A stretch of DNA of 64,000 nt, taken from contig JAJJXM010000020.1 of NCBI GenBank assembly GCA_024516155.1, forward strand, positions 1-64,000, written 5' to 3'. The translations under genes and the position numbers were made by a program. A model generated the notes under the pieces. It was not told where the DNA came from and did not search any database. It saw nothing but the letters and a program-made list of their open reading frames with translations. Origin of the DNA: Pyronema omphalodes. Lineage: Eukaryota > Ascomycota > Pezizomycetes > Pezizales > Pyronemataceae. Positions 36,851 through 51,800 of the stretch are shown piece after piece; position 1 is the stretch's first letter; the number at the start of each line of letters is the position of its first letter.

Positions 36851-39800
36851 CATACACATACACACCATACCAAGCTCCCATACAGCCACCATCTGAAACA
36901 TCTACCATTCACATGTATAATCTACCATACCATTCACATCTATAATCTACCATACCATTCACATCTATCATCTACTATACCGGCATTCACATGTATAATC
37001 TACCACTGACGTCTATGAGCCGACTAAAACACTATACCTAGAAAATCCGATGTGCATACATATAAACCCCGGAACTGGGGTTTAAGGTAACAAATATAGT
37101 AATGGCTAATGGTTGTTTTGGAGTGTTAGGGAGGGAGGGGCTTATCAGCTTATGGAGCTTACGGAGTTTGGTTATGGTTATGGAGGTGGTTATTGTGGTA
37201 GCATTTTGTAAAGGTAGGTATTCCATTACACTGTTATAGTGATATATTTACAAGCCGAATTCATAGTTCGGTGTTGTCTGGTTCCTAGTTGTCTAGCTCC
37301 TAGTTATCTGGCTCTTAGTTATCTTCATATTCAGAGTATTGCTTTAATGGATTACTTCGAGATATAGATATATTTAATTCCTTCATCTGCTTGTTTGAGT
37401 CTGTCTTGAGTCTGTGTTTTTTGCAATTCATAGTCTATGTAATTTTTTTTTTTTTTTTTTTTTTTGGGGGGGGGGGGGTGTCTAGCTGGTGTAACAGTCT
37501 ATGAACCGCGCTTTATACTATGCTTCGCTTTGTTTTTATCTTTTCTTGGCTTATCAGATTGATGTTCTTTGTATCTGATTTGTATACATCTCTCACTGTA
37601 TCTATATCGATTTCCATGTCTATATCTCAGTCTCTGTCTATACCTACAAATCTCGTCCGTGGCAACCCCGTGGAAACCCATAACCCATAACCAACAAGAC
37701 CCTGCCAATCCTCCTTCCTCTACCTCTCTACCTCTCTATCCCCAGCAGCCCTTTTTCAAATCATCACCGTTGCTCGTTACTTTTCCTGCTATCCGGACCC
37801 TGAACCTGTACACTGGACCCTGGAGATCGAGTATAGCCCTGCATTATCGTGTAGCCGGTGGCGGTGTATCGTGTTGAATTGATTGGTTTCTTTGGCTTCT
37901 GGAATATAGTTGGAATAGGTGGAATGGGGAAGACAGGTTTTTGGGTTTCTAGAAGCTGGATTCTGGGTTCTGGAATTCTGGGTTCTGGGATTCTGGAATG
38001 TTGATAATCACGAGCATCACGAACATCACGGGGATCACGAGTATCACGAGCATCACGAGTATCACTTACCCCTATGATCACGAATATCACGGGTCTCACT
38101 TACCCCTATAATCACCACGATCACCGCAGCAAAATATCAAACCAGGAATCAAGTTTCTTGGCATCAATGACGTATATATAACTAACCATTCCAACTTCCA
38201 AGCCACAAGCCACAAGCGAGGTCGATGGTATCCTGGCATGGCTTCATACATACACCACCTTATATGCCCGTTCCCGGGTTTATAACATACCGATAACGAT
38301 ACAACTATACCACGACGATGCGATACCACGATGATGCGATACCACGACGATGCTGATGCGACGATGCGACGGTGCGAAGATGCTGATCATTGGATGCGGA
38401 TATCGGCATGTTGATGTGTTTCTGCAATGCGTTGATGCGGGGAATACGAGTAGCAGGGTGCCTGGAATTGATTATAGATTTACATATGCTGGTATGGTAT
38501 AGTATAGAGGCGGACTACATATACATATACGGAGAATGCCTTGGGGATAAATGAAGTGCCTGAAGTGCCTGAGATGCCTGAGATGCCTGAGATGCGGAGA
38601 ATGCCTGGAGTGATGGAATGTTTGCGGTTATGCGGAGGGGTGGGAAATGGAATATGTAGGAAAAATATAGAGTGTTGGGTTTTGGAGGAGGGTTTGAGGG
38701 GTGGAGTTTGGATTGCGTTGTGTTTCACCACGCTGTGATGGGGTTTTCGTTTTTGATTTCTTGCGTTTTGGTTTCTTTTTTTTTGCTTTTTTTGCTTTTT
38801 TTTGTTTTTTTCTTTTCCCTCTTTTCCTTTTTCTTTTTTTTTGTTTTTTTTAAGACAAGCTTTCAGTAGACCTCTTAGTTTTATCTTCACAAGCTAGGAC
38901 CCCTCGACATATTCCTCAGAAGCTGTAGTGAGGTGGGTCATGCTGCCTGGATAATTTGTCTCGGTGAAGAAGTCACTCTTCAGCCGCGTGGATAATTTAT
39001 CTCGGTGAACACATCATTGTTTAGCTTCCTTCTCCAGATGTTGACATGATCGCGATCAATTACCTTCAGTAGTGATCTTCGTTTTTTATAAGCGAGAATC
39101 CGGGGAAAGCTTTTATGTAACGGTTATGTTGAACTTCATCTGACTGTTCATCTGTATCGAGTTGTGCATTTTCGCACTTTGCCTGACTTTGACAGACTTT
39201 AAGGCTTCGTCAAGTGACAGCTGCTGTATCACCCCAGCAACCCCGGAGATATTTCCTAATTCGACCTGTTCCTGGTCTTGGCATTCAATCCCATTGACAT
39301 CACATAGCTGAAGCTGTGCTACCACGCGAAGCACAGACAGCTGCTACACAGAGCAACAGAATTACGCTCATCACATACACATACAGCGAAAGGATTAACG
39401 GATTTGACAGAGTTACCCCGCATTGAGGAAGGACGCTTTGACGCTCCTTTAAGCTTTTTATTATCCCCTCCTCGACTTTCAGCTTCTTAACCTCCTCCGC
39501 CTCGTCAAGCTCGAGCTCCACAGCTCCTTACAACCGCCACGATGCATTTCCCCACGCTCCTCCTCTCTACGGTCTTGCTCACAACAACTTCCGCCTATAC
39601 CGATCGCAAGGCCTCTTTACACTCTCGCGCTGCCTGTCCCGACTACAAAGACTATTCTACCCGCCGACACGGTCCTTACTCGACCGGTCGTTACGCCCTC
39701 CCCTTCCAACGCCCCTCCACCGAGTGCCGTCTCTTCACCTCCCCCGCCGTCGAAGCAAAAATCAAAGAAATCACCTCCAAACTCGCCGACCCGGACCTAG

Positions 39801-42800
39801 CTCGTTTATTCGAAAACACATTCCCCAACACTCTCGACACCACTGTGCGCTGGCACCAAACCGCCACGCCAGCAGAAGCATCCCAATCCTTCATCGTAAC
39901 TGGAGACATCAACGCACAATGGCTCCGAGACTCCACCAACCAACTGGCACAATACCAATCATTAGCTCCTAAAGACCCAGCGCTTAAAACCTTGCTATTG
40001 GGTGCAATTAATACACAAGCGGATTACGTCCTCGAATCTCCCTACTGCAATGCTTTCCAGCCTCCGAGATCAAGTGGATTAGCGCCTACTAGTAATGGAC
40101 AGAATGATAGGGTTCATCCAACTTATGATCCCAACTTGGTATTCGAATGTAAATATGAAATCGATTCTCTCGCCTCGTTTCTAAGCTTAGGAAATCAATA
40201 CTACGCCGCCACAGGGGATGGATCCTTCATGACTGCGAAATGGGTAGAGGCTGTTCAAACAGTTATGCAAGTGATTGAAGAGCAATCGACTGGAACATTT
40301 GCTCCTGGAGGAAGACCAGCAGATATGACCTATACATTTTCCAGGCAGACTGATATTGGTACGGAAACCTTGAACTTAGGAGGAATTGGAAATCCTCTAG
40401 CTTCAAACACCTCCTTGATTCGTTCCGCCTTCCGACCAAGCGATGACGCAACAATCATGCAATTCTTTATCCCCGGAAACGCCTTCATGAGTGTAGAACT
40501 TCAAAGAACCGCAGATATCTTATCGAAACATAGCAAAGACCCTAAAAATCAGGATCTTGCAAAAGATATGGCCAAGAAATCAAGTGATATTAAGAAAGCT
40601 ATCTACAAATATGGTGTTACCACACACCCGGAATTCGGAAAAGTCTTTGCTTATGAAGTCGACGGATATGGATCACATGTCATGATGGATGACGCCAACC
40701 TCCCCTCGTTACTCGCCCTTCCTTTACTCGGCTTCATCGATCAAGATGATCCCCTCTATCAATCTACCCGCAAAATGGTCCTTTCACCAAAAGGAAATCC
40801 CTACTACCTCCCCGGCGCTGCGTTCAGTGGTATCGGTGGCCCGCATATAGGTATCAAAAACGCCTGGCCAATCTCTAGATTGGTACAAGCAATGACTAGT
40901 AATGATGATGATGAGATTGTGGAAAGTGTGGAGATGGTATTAAAGACAGCGGCGGATTTGGGTCTGATACATGAATCCGTGGAAGTTCAGCAAGGAAAGG
41001 AGTTTACGAGATCGTGGTTTGCGTGGGCGAATTCGGTGTTTGCGCATACGATTTTGGATTTGGTGGAGAGGAAACCGGAGTTGGTGGTTGGACCAAAGGC
41101 TAGGTTGAATGGAAAGGGGGGTAAGTAGAGTTTGATATGATATGGTGATGATTATGATGGTGATAATGGGGATCGGGATGGGTTTTTGAAATTTTCTTTT
41201 GATTCCTTTTGTTTCATGGCGTTGGGTTTGAAAATTTGAAAAAATTTGAAACTGGAAATTATATTTCATCACCTCAAATACTCGCTCGGTCGATAAATGA
41301 TAAATCACAATGGCTATAGGTGAATTAACTGGAAGTCTGAAAGATCAATGTTTTATGTATGTTATATAATGTTCTGTAACGAAGCTATGATGTACTACTG
41401 TAATAATAAAATAATAAAATAAAATTGGATTGTTTTTTTTTTCTTTACTTCAAATTTGGATCTTGGTATTCTCCGTTGATGTTTGTCGACATTGATGATT
41501 GATGATTGAACACTATGATTTTTCACATAGGGCCAGGCGGAACAATATATACGACATAGGAGAAGAAAATTTCCAAATTTTTGATGGATGATACTTCTTC
41601 TAACTTTCTCCGGTGCAGCAAAATTTTCGCTTCTAGCTGGCCGTAGGTCTGGTATAAACCCGGCATTTCAAGTCAACCTTTTTTTTTTTTCTTTTCTTTG
41701 CATCTACTGTAACTAGCTTACATTCGAAAACTTTAAACGGATTAAAACAAATCCCATGGTCCATAGTCCTGCCGAAGACATCTAGCATGGCTTAGCTGAA
41801 CGATTATCATGAGAATTGTATGCAAATTTTTTGAGAATTTTTTTAAGTTTTCACCTACTACTACTTCAGTTCTACATAACTTCCAGGAAATTGGGTAGGT
41901 TTACTACATCTACGTCATGATCTCGCCCCGCCATCAGCCGCGTGTAGCACTGATATTAACTCGCCCGCCTGGCTAGGTCAATCGTCGACCATTGACGTCG
42001 ATGTCGGTAAACGGGAAGTAAAGTACGAAGCACAAAGCAAGAAGCGGTAAACGCGTTATTAGTAGCGTGAGTAGCGCAGCGCTGGAATGTATTTCTTTTT
42101 TTTTTTAAATTTTAACTTGATTTAGCACATGTATCTAAACGAGGTCTGTGCTGGATAATAATACATCGATGAAAAAAAAAAAAACAAACTGGCTGGGTGT
42201 TGAGTTTACCTTTTGCCGGGATCCACGGGGGTTTTTTAGGTTTTGGCTGGGGGGGGGGGTGGGGGGGTTCTTGTTTGGGGTTTATGGGGGGGGGGGGTTT
42301 TTTTGGAGGTTTTTTTTCTTTTGCGACAGGGGATGTTGACGGGGATGATTGTGGATAGAGAATGGAGGTTTAGTGGCTTAGTTGCTTAGCTTGTGAGGTT
42401 TATATAGAGAGTTGCGTTATAGATATATCTTCATCATTACCGCGTACGTCTTTATCCCTTATATTATCTTAATCCAGACTTCCAACAACACAGCAGACTC
42501 ATACCTCATCACTCCCTACACCCTCCAAACTTCAACCCCCCCAAAATGTCCCCATCAACAACAATAACCTCCACCTCCCTCCGCATCTCCCTCCGGCTCT
42601 CACACATGAACCCTAAACGCCCCAGCTGTAAACTCCTCGGCATGCAATACACACCTTCCTCCATCAAACCGTCACCATTTTCTTCCTCCTGTCTCGTTTC
42701 CTCGGGATATGTAAGGAACTCTTATCAATCAGGAGGTGTGGGGAATGGGGATAAGATGCTTGCGGATAAACAGGTTAGAGAGGGAATCAGGATTGCGTAT

Positions 42801-45800
42801 AGACCTGTTGGTGATAGTCGTGAGTTTTTTTTTTCCTCTGTTGAATTTTCTTTGGGGGTGCAGGAGAGGTTTTATGCGGGATTTGCTAATGAGCTGGCTA
42901 GAACATGGTGAATGGGATCCTAGAGATGTAGCGCAGGGTGTTGTTATGAAAATCCGAGGAGGAGAAAAAGATGGAGGGAACGGGGGAAAGGGGAAGGAAT
43001 ATGATGTTTGTTCTCCTCCTGTCATGATGCTTGCTTTTGAGGATAAAGTAGGGTTACAGAAAAGACATGGCTGATATATGGTTAAAGGTTTACAATGAAT
43101 ATACTGGAAGGAGAACTACTATTACTGATGCGAGGATCTTGTCGCCGATTGAGGCGGATGGTCAGCAGGGGGGTGGGTATGCGGAGAGATGGTAGAGGCT
43201 TGGGATGCTGGGGTGTATCATGTAAGGCTGCTATGCGTAGAAGTATGTGGGGGATGATTAGTTGCCGTGGATTGGGGTAATGATTTATGATTTGTATGAA
43301 GTTTGATATCAATGGAATGGATATTAAAATCACATTAAAACCGCCTGCATCTTGAATAACGGTGGATGATCTTTTTCTCATTGGATATCGTCATGAACTT
43401 ATGTGTAGTTCAGAGACTTGGGATTGTGGACAGGTTACAGGGAAGTCGTGATTGCTGGGTTTTTTTCTGCTTCGAGTTGCGGAATCACTGAGAGAAATAT
43501 TTTATCCTTCGTATTTAATCCCTTGAAATCTCTCTTGAATATGCTAATAAAACATATCTAGAGTATAAAGCAGCCCTCCTTTCGAGTAATACAAAAGCTA
43601 GATAAAACCAGATCCATTCAAAAACTTTGACCAGCAACAAATATCCCCTTCAAACTCTCAATTCCATCCTAACCTACCAGCACTATTTGTTTCCAATCTA
43701 AGAGGAATAAGTCGATCCAATATCCCCAAACTTAATGTTCGAAAAAGTCACAGACGCATTCGGAGACTGGTTCTCGACATCCGACGGTTTCCCAGAGGAG
43801 GTAGCACACGCACCCCTCTTAACACCCGGCTGAGAAGGATCTTTATCAAGCGGGTAAGAACTATCCAACCAAAGCATCTGCGCAGCATGATCATCCCAAA
43901 TACTCAACGCCAAAACCATTCCCTTTTGTAACGCATTCCCAAGGTTTGTAAATCCACCCTTTGCCTTGAAGTCATTTGTGTCTCCAAATGCGGTTTTTTG
44001 AGCGGCACAGAAATCCTCGGTTATGGAGTCGTAAGCTGACATGCCGGAAATATTACTTTTCGAGTTCTGGATGACTTTTCCATTTTGGATATAAAGACGA
44101 CGAATCTCCTTTAATGCTCCATTGGATGTGTTGTCAGAGGTGATGAATTGCGTTACAACAGTAAATTTGGAGTTGGTGTTAACCGTTGCTCCCTTGCCGA
44201 AGAATGTCGTATTGCCCATACGGTAGGAATTGAAATCGCAGCCATCTTTATCGCAAATTCCGTTATGACGGTTAGAACCATCCCCACATTGGGTTCCTGA
44301 GCATCGGGTAGGTCCTGAGACACTACAGGGATGCGGTGTATAGGCGGTTGCCATGCTGTTGGCTTCCCAGATGTCCATTTCTTGACAACAGGTCCCGTAA
44401 CGTCCGGAGCCGGCATTTTTGTCGCTTGTTGAAGGGGTCCAGTCTAGGAGATTTGACTATTCATTGTAAAAAGAAAAACCGTTAATATGGATGGATTGGA
44501 TAAAAATTTGGGGAAATGGGAACAGGAATAGAAACAATAATAACATACCTCTCCGTTGATAAATTTGATATCATGTGGACACTGCGCATCACAATACCCG
44601 GTTCCATATTTTGCCCCGGCTTTATTAGACGGGTATTTCGACATTCCTCCGTCCGCATCCATTTCCACAAAATACAACGCTCCGTTTAATCCACAGGGAA
44701 GATTAGAGACATCAACATCAAACGTAAACTCCTTATTTTTGAGCTGGAACATCTTATACTGAGTATCACTCGCCATTAGGTATACCCGAGATCCGATATT
44801 AGTCGAATAAGGACCCTGAGTAACAAACTTCAACGTCAAAGCATCTCCCGTAGAGGTGATTCCGTATGTCCCAGAATAGTCGGCACCATCCAGAGCACAG
44901 TTCTTGGCGCAGGTAACAGGGTCGGGACATAATGTAGAGTCCCAGGAATTTCCGGTGTAGCAGTTCGTTGAACCTCCATTATTGTGCAGCCAGCGCCAGT
45001 TGGAGTCCAGGACTACGGAGGTGGATTGGGTGCTGCATCCGCTGCCTTTGGTGCAGGTTTGAGAACGAAGTTGGGGGTGGCTTTCGGCGGTGTTGGTACC
45101 GATGTTTTGCCCGGAGGCTAGGGAAAGGAAAGAGAGTGCGAGAAGGAGATTGGATAGCATTGTTGGTGTTTTGAGATGCTTTACTCTGCTGATGGAGTAG
45201 AGATGATGGGAATGAGTGGTGTTTTATACTACATTTCGCCTGGGGAAAAGAGACGCTGGGGAATAACTGTATCCGTCTTTCCGTAGTGGAGAGACAAACC
45301 GTCGGTTCCTAATGATGATGAGCCTAAGGAAGAGTTTTCTGGCTCAGCAATGGCTCCTGACAACCCAAAGTTGTTACTGATATAGTGTATCCTAAGGTCG
45401 ATTTTCATCTTCTTCGGAATTTCCGGGGAGGAATTCCGCCACCATGCTTGTTACTTTAGGTAACCTGGAAGGGACTAGATACTGTGTTTTTGGATAGAAT
45501 CCTGAGGTTTACATCAAGAAAATATTGCTCTTACACATAAAAATGGTCGGTGTGACTTGGTATTTCAATATCGAGTGACGGCGGAATTTTCGGCGCGACG
45601 GCTCAACGTGCCGATACCCTGTATTTATTTTCGGGGTTGTAACCTGTGGGAGCGAACTCGGGCTTAAAATTTAGCGGCACTGGAGCAGCGGTACAAGTAA
45701 TATATTAACATAGCGTAAGGCACCTTAAGTTTAATCAGATCACTTTGGAAATTCGATGTAGCTATGACTTGTCCCTCTCGGTAAGTACATTGTACGGCTA

Positions 45801-48800
45801 ATTAGTAAGTTTTACCTTGTGGAGAAAAGATGGGGCCCAATCATGTTGATAGAACCTTATCTATCTCATCCATTCACACAGGGGTTTTCATTTCATCGCT
45901 CTATCTTTCTCCCCTTTTTTCTCACCATATGTATGTATTTCTTCTTTTCCGCAGTTTTCATCTCCTTTACGTTTTTATATTCTACTCTGCCTATCTTCTT
46001 TTAATCTCCTTTCATGGGCTGAAGAATTCGCGTCCTCATTATGCCGCATAGCTCTTCCTCCTCCCAACCTTTTCTGTTCATTCTCCTTTAGCCATATTCC
46101 TCGCATTTGGGCATCTAGGATTTTTCCTGGATCAACTTATTATTTTCCCCATAATAGCATCAACCTTTCACAGCAGTCTATCTTCGATGTCTCTTCTTTT
46201 CTCCTCGTCTTCTTCCTCCTCCTCTATCCCCATTAAATCCCCCCACCCCAGGTTCACATCTCTTTTCTCCGCTCATCTCTCCATAGTATTTTCCATTACT
46301 CTTTTCCTGGTTCCATCTTATTAAAGAACCGACTTGTAAGAGGGGTTGCTCCTCTAACCGCAAATAAACTTTATTGTATTGACTTTGCATCATTTCTCAT
46401 TAAATTGGATACTTCTACCACCTTTTGTCAACCCAGCCCTGTAGATCATTACTATCACCATCTTCCTCTCTAGTTATCCAAGTTTGAGTTTTCCTATAGT
46501 GATATGAAAATTATAAAAAGATAATATTCATGAAACGCCAGAAATTTCGAAAAGAGAGACTTGAACTTGGCTAATTACTGATAGTGAGGGCTCTAACTGG
46601 AGATTTAATGTCGAGTTGAGGTTTTTGGTAAGCGAAACAAATATTTCGTTTGCATCGTGATATGGCACTGGATGGAAGATGCCCGTTTACACAGCATATA
46701 TCTCGGGGCCCTTGTACACGCTACTCTGATTAGAAAAGGGTTCAGTCGAATTCCTATTTCTAGGGCTGGACTTTGGAGCATCGACAGGGTCTGGCGAATT
46801 CTGACTTGCTGCTCTAGCCGGAAGACAAAAAATGATCGAGGAGGGGCGTGCTTCTTGGTAGAGCATCGCCGAGATTATTTGCCATTTAATCAACCTCAAG
46901 AGTCCGTGACTTCATGAGATGTCTATCCTTGACACAGACTGGATAGCCACGTATAATACACCTCATTGGGTGCCTCTACGAGGTGGCCTTAATCTTCCTC
47001 CTGATTTTCCAAGGCGCTGTTCCGTCTCAGATTTCTACCAATCCCCAACGGTAACTGTTCAGATAGGGTTTCCAAATCAAAATGGTTCATTAATTCACAC
47101 TCTTAGCATACCAAGTTAATTTTTGCTGGTTCCATTCAGCATCACATAATTTTTACTTGACTACAGTGCCAATGTAATATGCATACACAAACATCACTCA
47201 TACCCATTACAATTCCACCGAGATTAATTTCATCCGAAACTCGCTTTGCCTAGCATAAAATTCAATTCGTAAAAAACCCCTCCAACGCCCCCAAAACGCC
47301 GTAAAAATCACAACCGCGTATTAAAAACTGGAAATAGAAGGATGAAAGTCCTGCTAAGACCTTCCCTTTTTCCTGTGGCGTACTGAGGTGGGGTTTGTAC
47401 TCGGCGGTGGTGTAGCCAGTGGTGCAGTTATCAACGGTACCTCCTCCTCTGCGTCCGCCTCTGGTGTCGGTAAGGGTTCAAGAATCACATCCTTTGGAAC
47501 CACATCCACAATATCGGGATCTCCTGCCTCAGGTTCCAGCGGCGGTGTATGTTCCTGCCTCAGCATGTTGTTTCCCTCGGCCTCATCCCCACTATCACCA
47601 CCACAACTTCTACTCCCGCTCTCGGAATCCGGCGGTGTAAGCAGCAGCTGACTAGTGTTAACAGAAGTATCAACACCATCCCAGTCCTCATCCTCTGAAG
47701 CCGGCTCACTATCCGGTAGCGGGGTGTTTATGGCGGCTTCAGTTGACATGGCGGCAATGGCAGCCTTAGCAGCTACACGGCGCCTGTGAAGCGCCTCTGA
47801 GCTTAGACGCTCATAGAAGAGCATGAAGGCGTTGCCGGCAGCGAGGGCGTCTTCTTCGGTGCAGGCACTAAATAGTATTAGAAAGAGTGATGATTGGTGA
47901 CGTAATGCAGAGAGAACTCACTTGACGTCATGGTCACTTATACGCCACCAGCGGTTGGCCCAGTTGCGATATGCGACATAATGGCCGTTATGGTGGCCTC
48001 CGTAGTGCGTTACAATAGCCTTCAGTCCATAGAACCCTCCCTGGGCCTCCTCATCTCCATCCTCGACTGGCTTTAAAACACTAATAGGCTGGCCAGGATC
48101 AGTGGAGAGGTTTTCGTGGCTGGTAATGAATCTTGAGAGATTCAAAGTGGCAGGGAATCGGACCGTGGCATGGTTCTTACTCATCATACCAGTGTTCATA
48201 TCGAAAGTACTGCGGTTGGTGTGGAGAACCAATATCTCAGGAGTCCGGGAAATCATGACTTGCTTGGTCTTGGTGGAGGAAACTTTGTGGGCTCCATCAA
48301 GTTTCACACCGGGGATTTTGGGGGTAAAGTTATCCTCCTCTAATGCTGCATTTATTGCAGCAAGACGGGTGACGATGGTCTCTCGGATTGCGGGAGTGAG
48401 GGCAGTTGAAGGATCTGCAGAGGGGTCCTCAGAGGCGGTCAGGAGGGTTTTCAGACGCTGCTGGACAGCGTTGAGGGTGCATTTGTCGCAGTCGACACCT
48501 TGGATTGGCTCTATCGCGGTGAATGCCGAGAGACAATCTTCAAGTGTTACTGTCCAGGATGAGGGGATTGGTAGAGTGAGCGTTGTAAAGGGTTGGAGGG
48601 TGATTCCTTCAACGTAGCCGCAGTTAAGACAGCCAACTCTTTGGGCTAGTAGGCCTTCAAAGGGGCTTCGAGTAGTTGAATCTTCCGGAACAGTAACTTC
48701 TGGTGCCTTTTCATCTAATACGCCTTCCAGCCCAATGACGTTGTCTTCCTTATTGTACTTAACCACTTCCGCCATTTCCTTCTCCAAGACCCCCATGAGG

Positions 48801-51800
48801 CCCTGTAGAAATTCCTGTGCATCCTGCTGCTCGTTGAACCTCCAGCCTTTCGCGCCACCACTTCCCTGAGTAATAGCAGTACTGGCAGTTTTAATCCTGG
48901 GTTTCTCGGTAACCTCGTTCAGTTCCTCTACAAGATCCTGCAGTGCTCCCGCGGCAACACCGTCTTCAATGGAAGCCAACCAAGGCTTCAAGCTCTCCAG
49001 ACTTGCCAAAGACTGCAAGACAGAGTTCTGATAGCAAGTGTTTCCCATGTTCCACAAGCCACCTACAGAACCACCTTTCCCGCCAAAAGGCTTCCTAACC
49101 ACTTGAGACATGACTTGTCGCGGAGAAGTGGAAAACACATGTTGTAGCTTTTCGCGGGCGGCAGGGCCAAAAAGCACGCCCGCCATCCTGGCAATGAGCT
49201 CAAATCCCGAAGGAAGTCGTAGTAAGTCTGACAAAAGGTAGTACAGTATGGCGAAGCAAACCGCGACGATGATCGCAACCGTATTCGCTGGGATGGGAAT
49301 ATTCAGCGGTGGCTGCGAATACTGGTATCGTGGCGGCTGGTGGTAGGAGCGGTAGGAGGACGGCATTTCGGGGGTTATGAAGCCTCCACGTCCGTCGCCC
49401 CTGGAGATGACGCTCAAAAAACTTCGAGGGGTCTGAAGTCGCTCTGTACACGCGAGCCAGTTGTTTGAATATTCTCTTTCGGCGAGAGAGACTTGTCAAC
49501 GTATGCGGAGCGATTTGCTGAATGCCTGTTGAACTTCGGAGGCCGTGGAGGGCTGGATATCTATCTGTACGGCTCGATAATTATGCGAGTTGAGGATCCG
49601 TGACGGTTATGTTCTTTGTGACGAGAACGGCGCGTGAGAAGTAACAGTAACCCCCAAGTGAAGGCTGACTGTTGGCTGTGGGTAATGTAAAACTCGTGAC
49701 GAACCCGGTGGTTGCAATTTGCTGACGGAGTGACTATGACAGATCCGTGGCAAAATTGTCTGCTGCATCGGCCGTAAAATTCTCGTTTTTCGCAGCTATC
49801 TTAGCTGTATGTCGTTGAACTTTCGTAATTCTTTTAGAGCAGACGCGATGCTCTTCACGGTCGGTCGCCGCGGAGCTATCTCCACGTGACCGGTAGGGTA
49901 AATTTTGTAGCCGCGGAAACTGAATCAAAGAGCCGCATTAAACTTTGAACATCACGGCACCCCCGACAACCTCGAATTCGCAAATATGGCTGGAGCCCCC
50001 ACAAAGATGGCTGGAGCCTCCGTGAACGCTCTCAAGGCCCTTAAGCAGCAGGCAAAGGCCGAGCGAATTGCTGCCGCTGCGGAGACCCACGGAAACGAGC
50101 TTTACGTCTATCACCACATCCAGACCAGGCAGGTCGTCTATTCGTTGACGAAGAACCTCAACGTACACCTCCGGCAATGCCCCGTGTCGCCCTCCACAAG
50201 TTGACTGACACAGTGGGCTACAGAACAACGAGTCGATCAAGCAGCTCCCCTTTATCGGCAAGAAATCCGTCCCCCGCGCCCTCCGCAAGGACCACTGGGC
50301 TCCTCTCGCCTCCGTTTCCTTCCCCAAGCCTTCGCTCGGTCTCACTACCTACCAGCTCCTCCGTGAATTCCGTCGTCTTCACGAGACCTGTTACGACAAG
50401 TCGCTCGTTACCGAGAAGACCCGCAAAGAGCGAAAGTGGATGATCATGGACCAGAAGGCCAACTCAGTTGCCGACCTCGCCGCCAGCTTGCGCATTGCCA
50501 TTGAGACTGAGAATAAGAAGGCCGAGGAGGAACGGAGACTCCACAAGATCAAGTACGAGAAGACCATTGCGAGATTGGCGGCCAAGGCCGAGGCAGAGGG
50601 GACTACCTTTGTTCCTAGACCTCTCGTTCTTGAGGAGGGTGCAGTTGTCCATGAGGGCGACATTACCGTTCGGTGGAGAAACATGATGGACAAGGAGCAC
50701 GCGGAGGAGTGGCCTCATGTTGTTGCCCACGCTGAGCAGGGCCGGGCAGACCGTCCATACGTCGCACCTAGGGTAAAACCAGCGGAGGATGCCGAAATCG
50801 TCGTTGATTTGCCTAAGCCTGAGGCAGAGGTTGTTTACAGAGCGGTTGACAAGCTATAAGCAGATTCATGGGGCAAAAATGGTGGGTGGAGTTTTTGTGT
50901 ATATCAGTAACAATTGTATCAATAGACTCGGTGCAGCTACAAGGGGTGGTTGCACCGTTGAAGCCAGCATAATCGAAGGAATCTTCAGCGGGATCGGAAA
51001 AATATTAGGCATTTTTTTCAACACGGAGCTGCTCTGAATTTCAATTGTGGATTGAAATACCATAAATTTAATTTGGTAAAAAAAATAATTCCCGATACGC
51101 TTTATGAGAACGCAGTATCGTAGAGACTTTAATTAAATATATTTCTCCAGATTCATTACGATGCATCTTGCGAGAAACCCAAAAATCGTCCTTGAACAAC
51201 CCAGGACTAACTTTTTAACACTTACAACTTGCGGTTTACTTATACAATTTATCCCTAAGCCCGATCTTCGTCGTTACCCTCCGCATTAACCCTCGCTCCT
51301 ATGATACTCAACATAGGGCTAACCCTCCATTAACCTCCACTTCCACCCCAATCCACCCCATCGGCATCCAGGGCCGAGAGCCCAGCCTCGAGTGACCCTA
51401 TATGAATTACCTCGGCGTCTCAACTCCGCGTTTCAGAATTGCGTATGTACAACGCCGATCACTTAACGCATAAAGTCCCGGTGTTCTGCATAAACATCTG
51501 ACCTTGTATACATTCTTCAATCTTACATTCGCATAACGGTGATCCTTTACAACTCAAAAGGCTGTTCACGGGACATTCAGTTCGCATTGCTATTCCTCCG
51601 GTTCGCTATGTTCTACTATACCGCTACACATTCGTCCATGTCGAACTTCCTAGCTTCAAGCAACCCCGCACTGCTTGACCCAATCGCTGTTCATAACTAT
51701 GTCGCAAACCGAAGTTACTGGGGCAAGGGGATTCCATTCGATGTGGTAGAACGTGGTTTAAGGAATTCCTTGGTCGTTGGAATTTATGATACATCAGCAG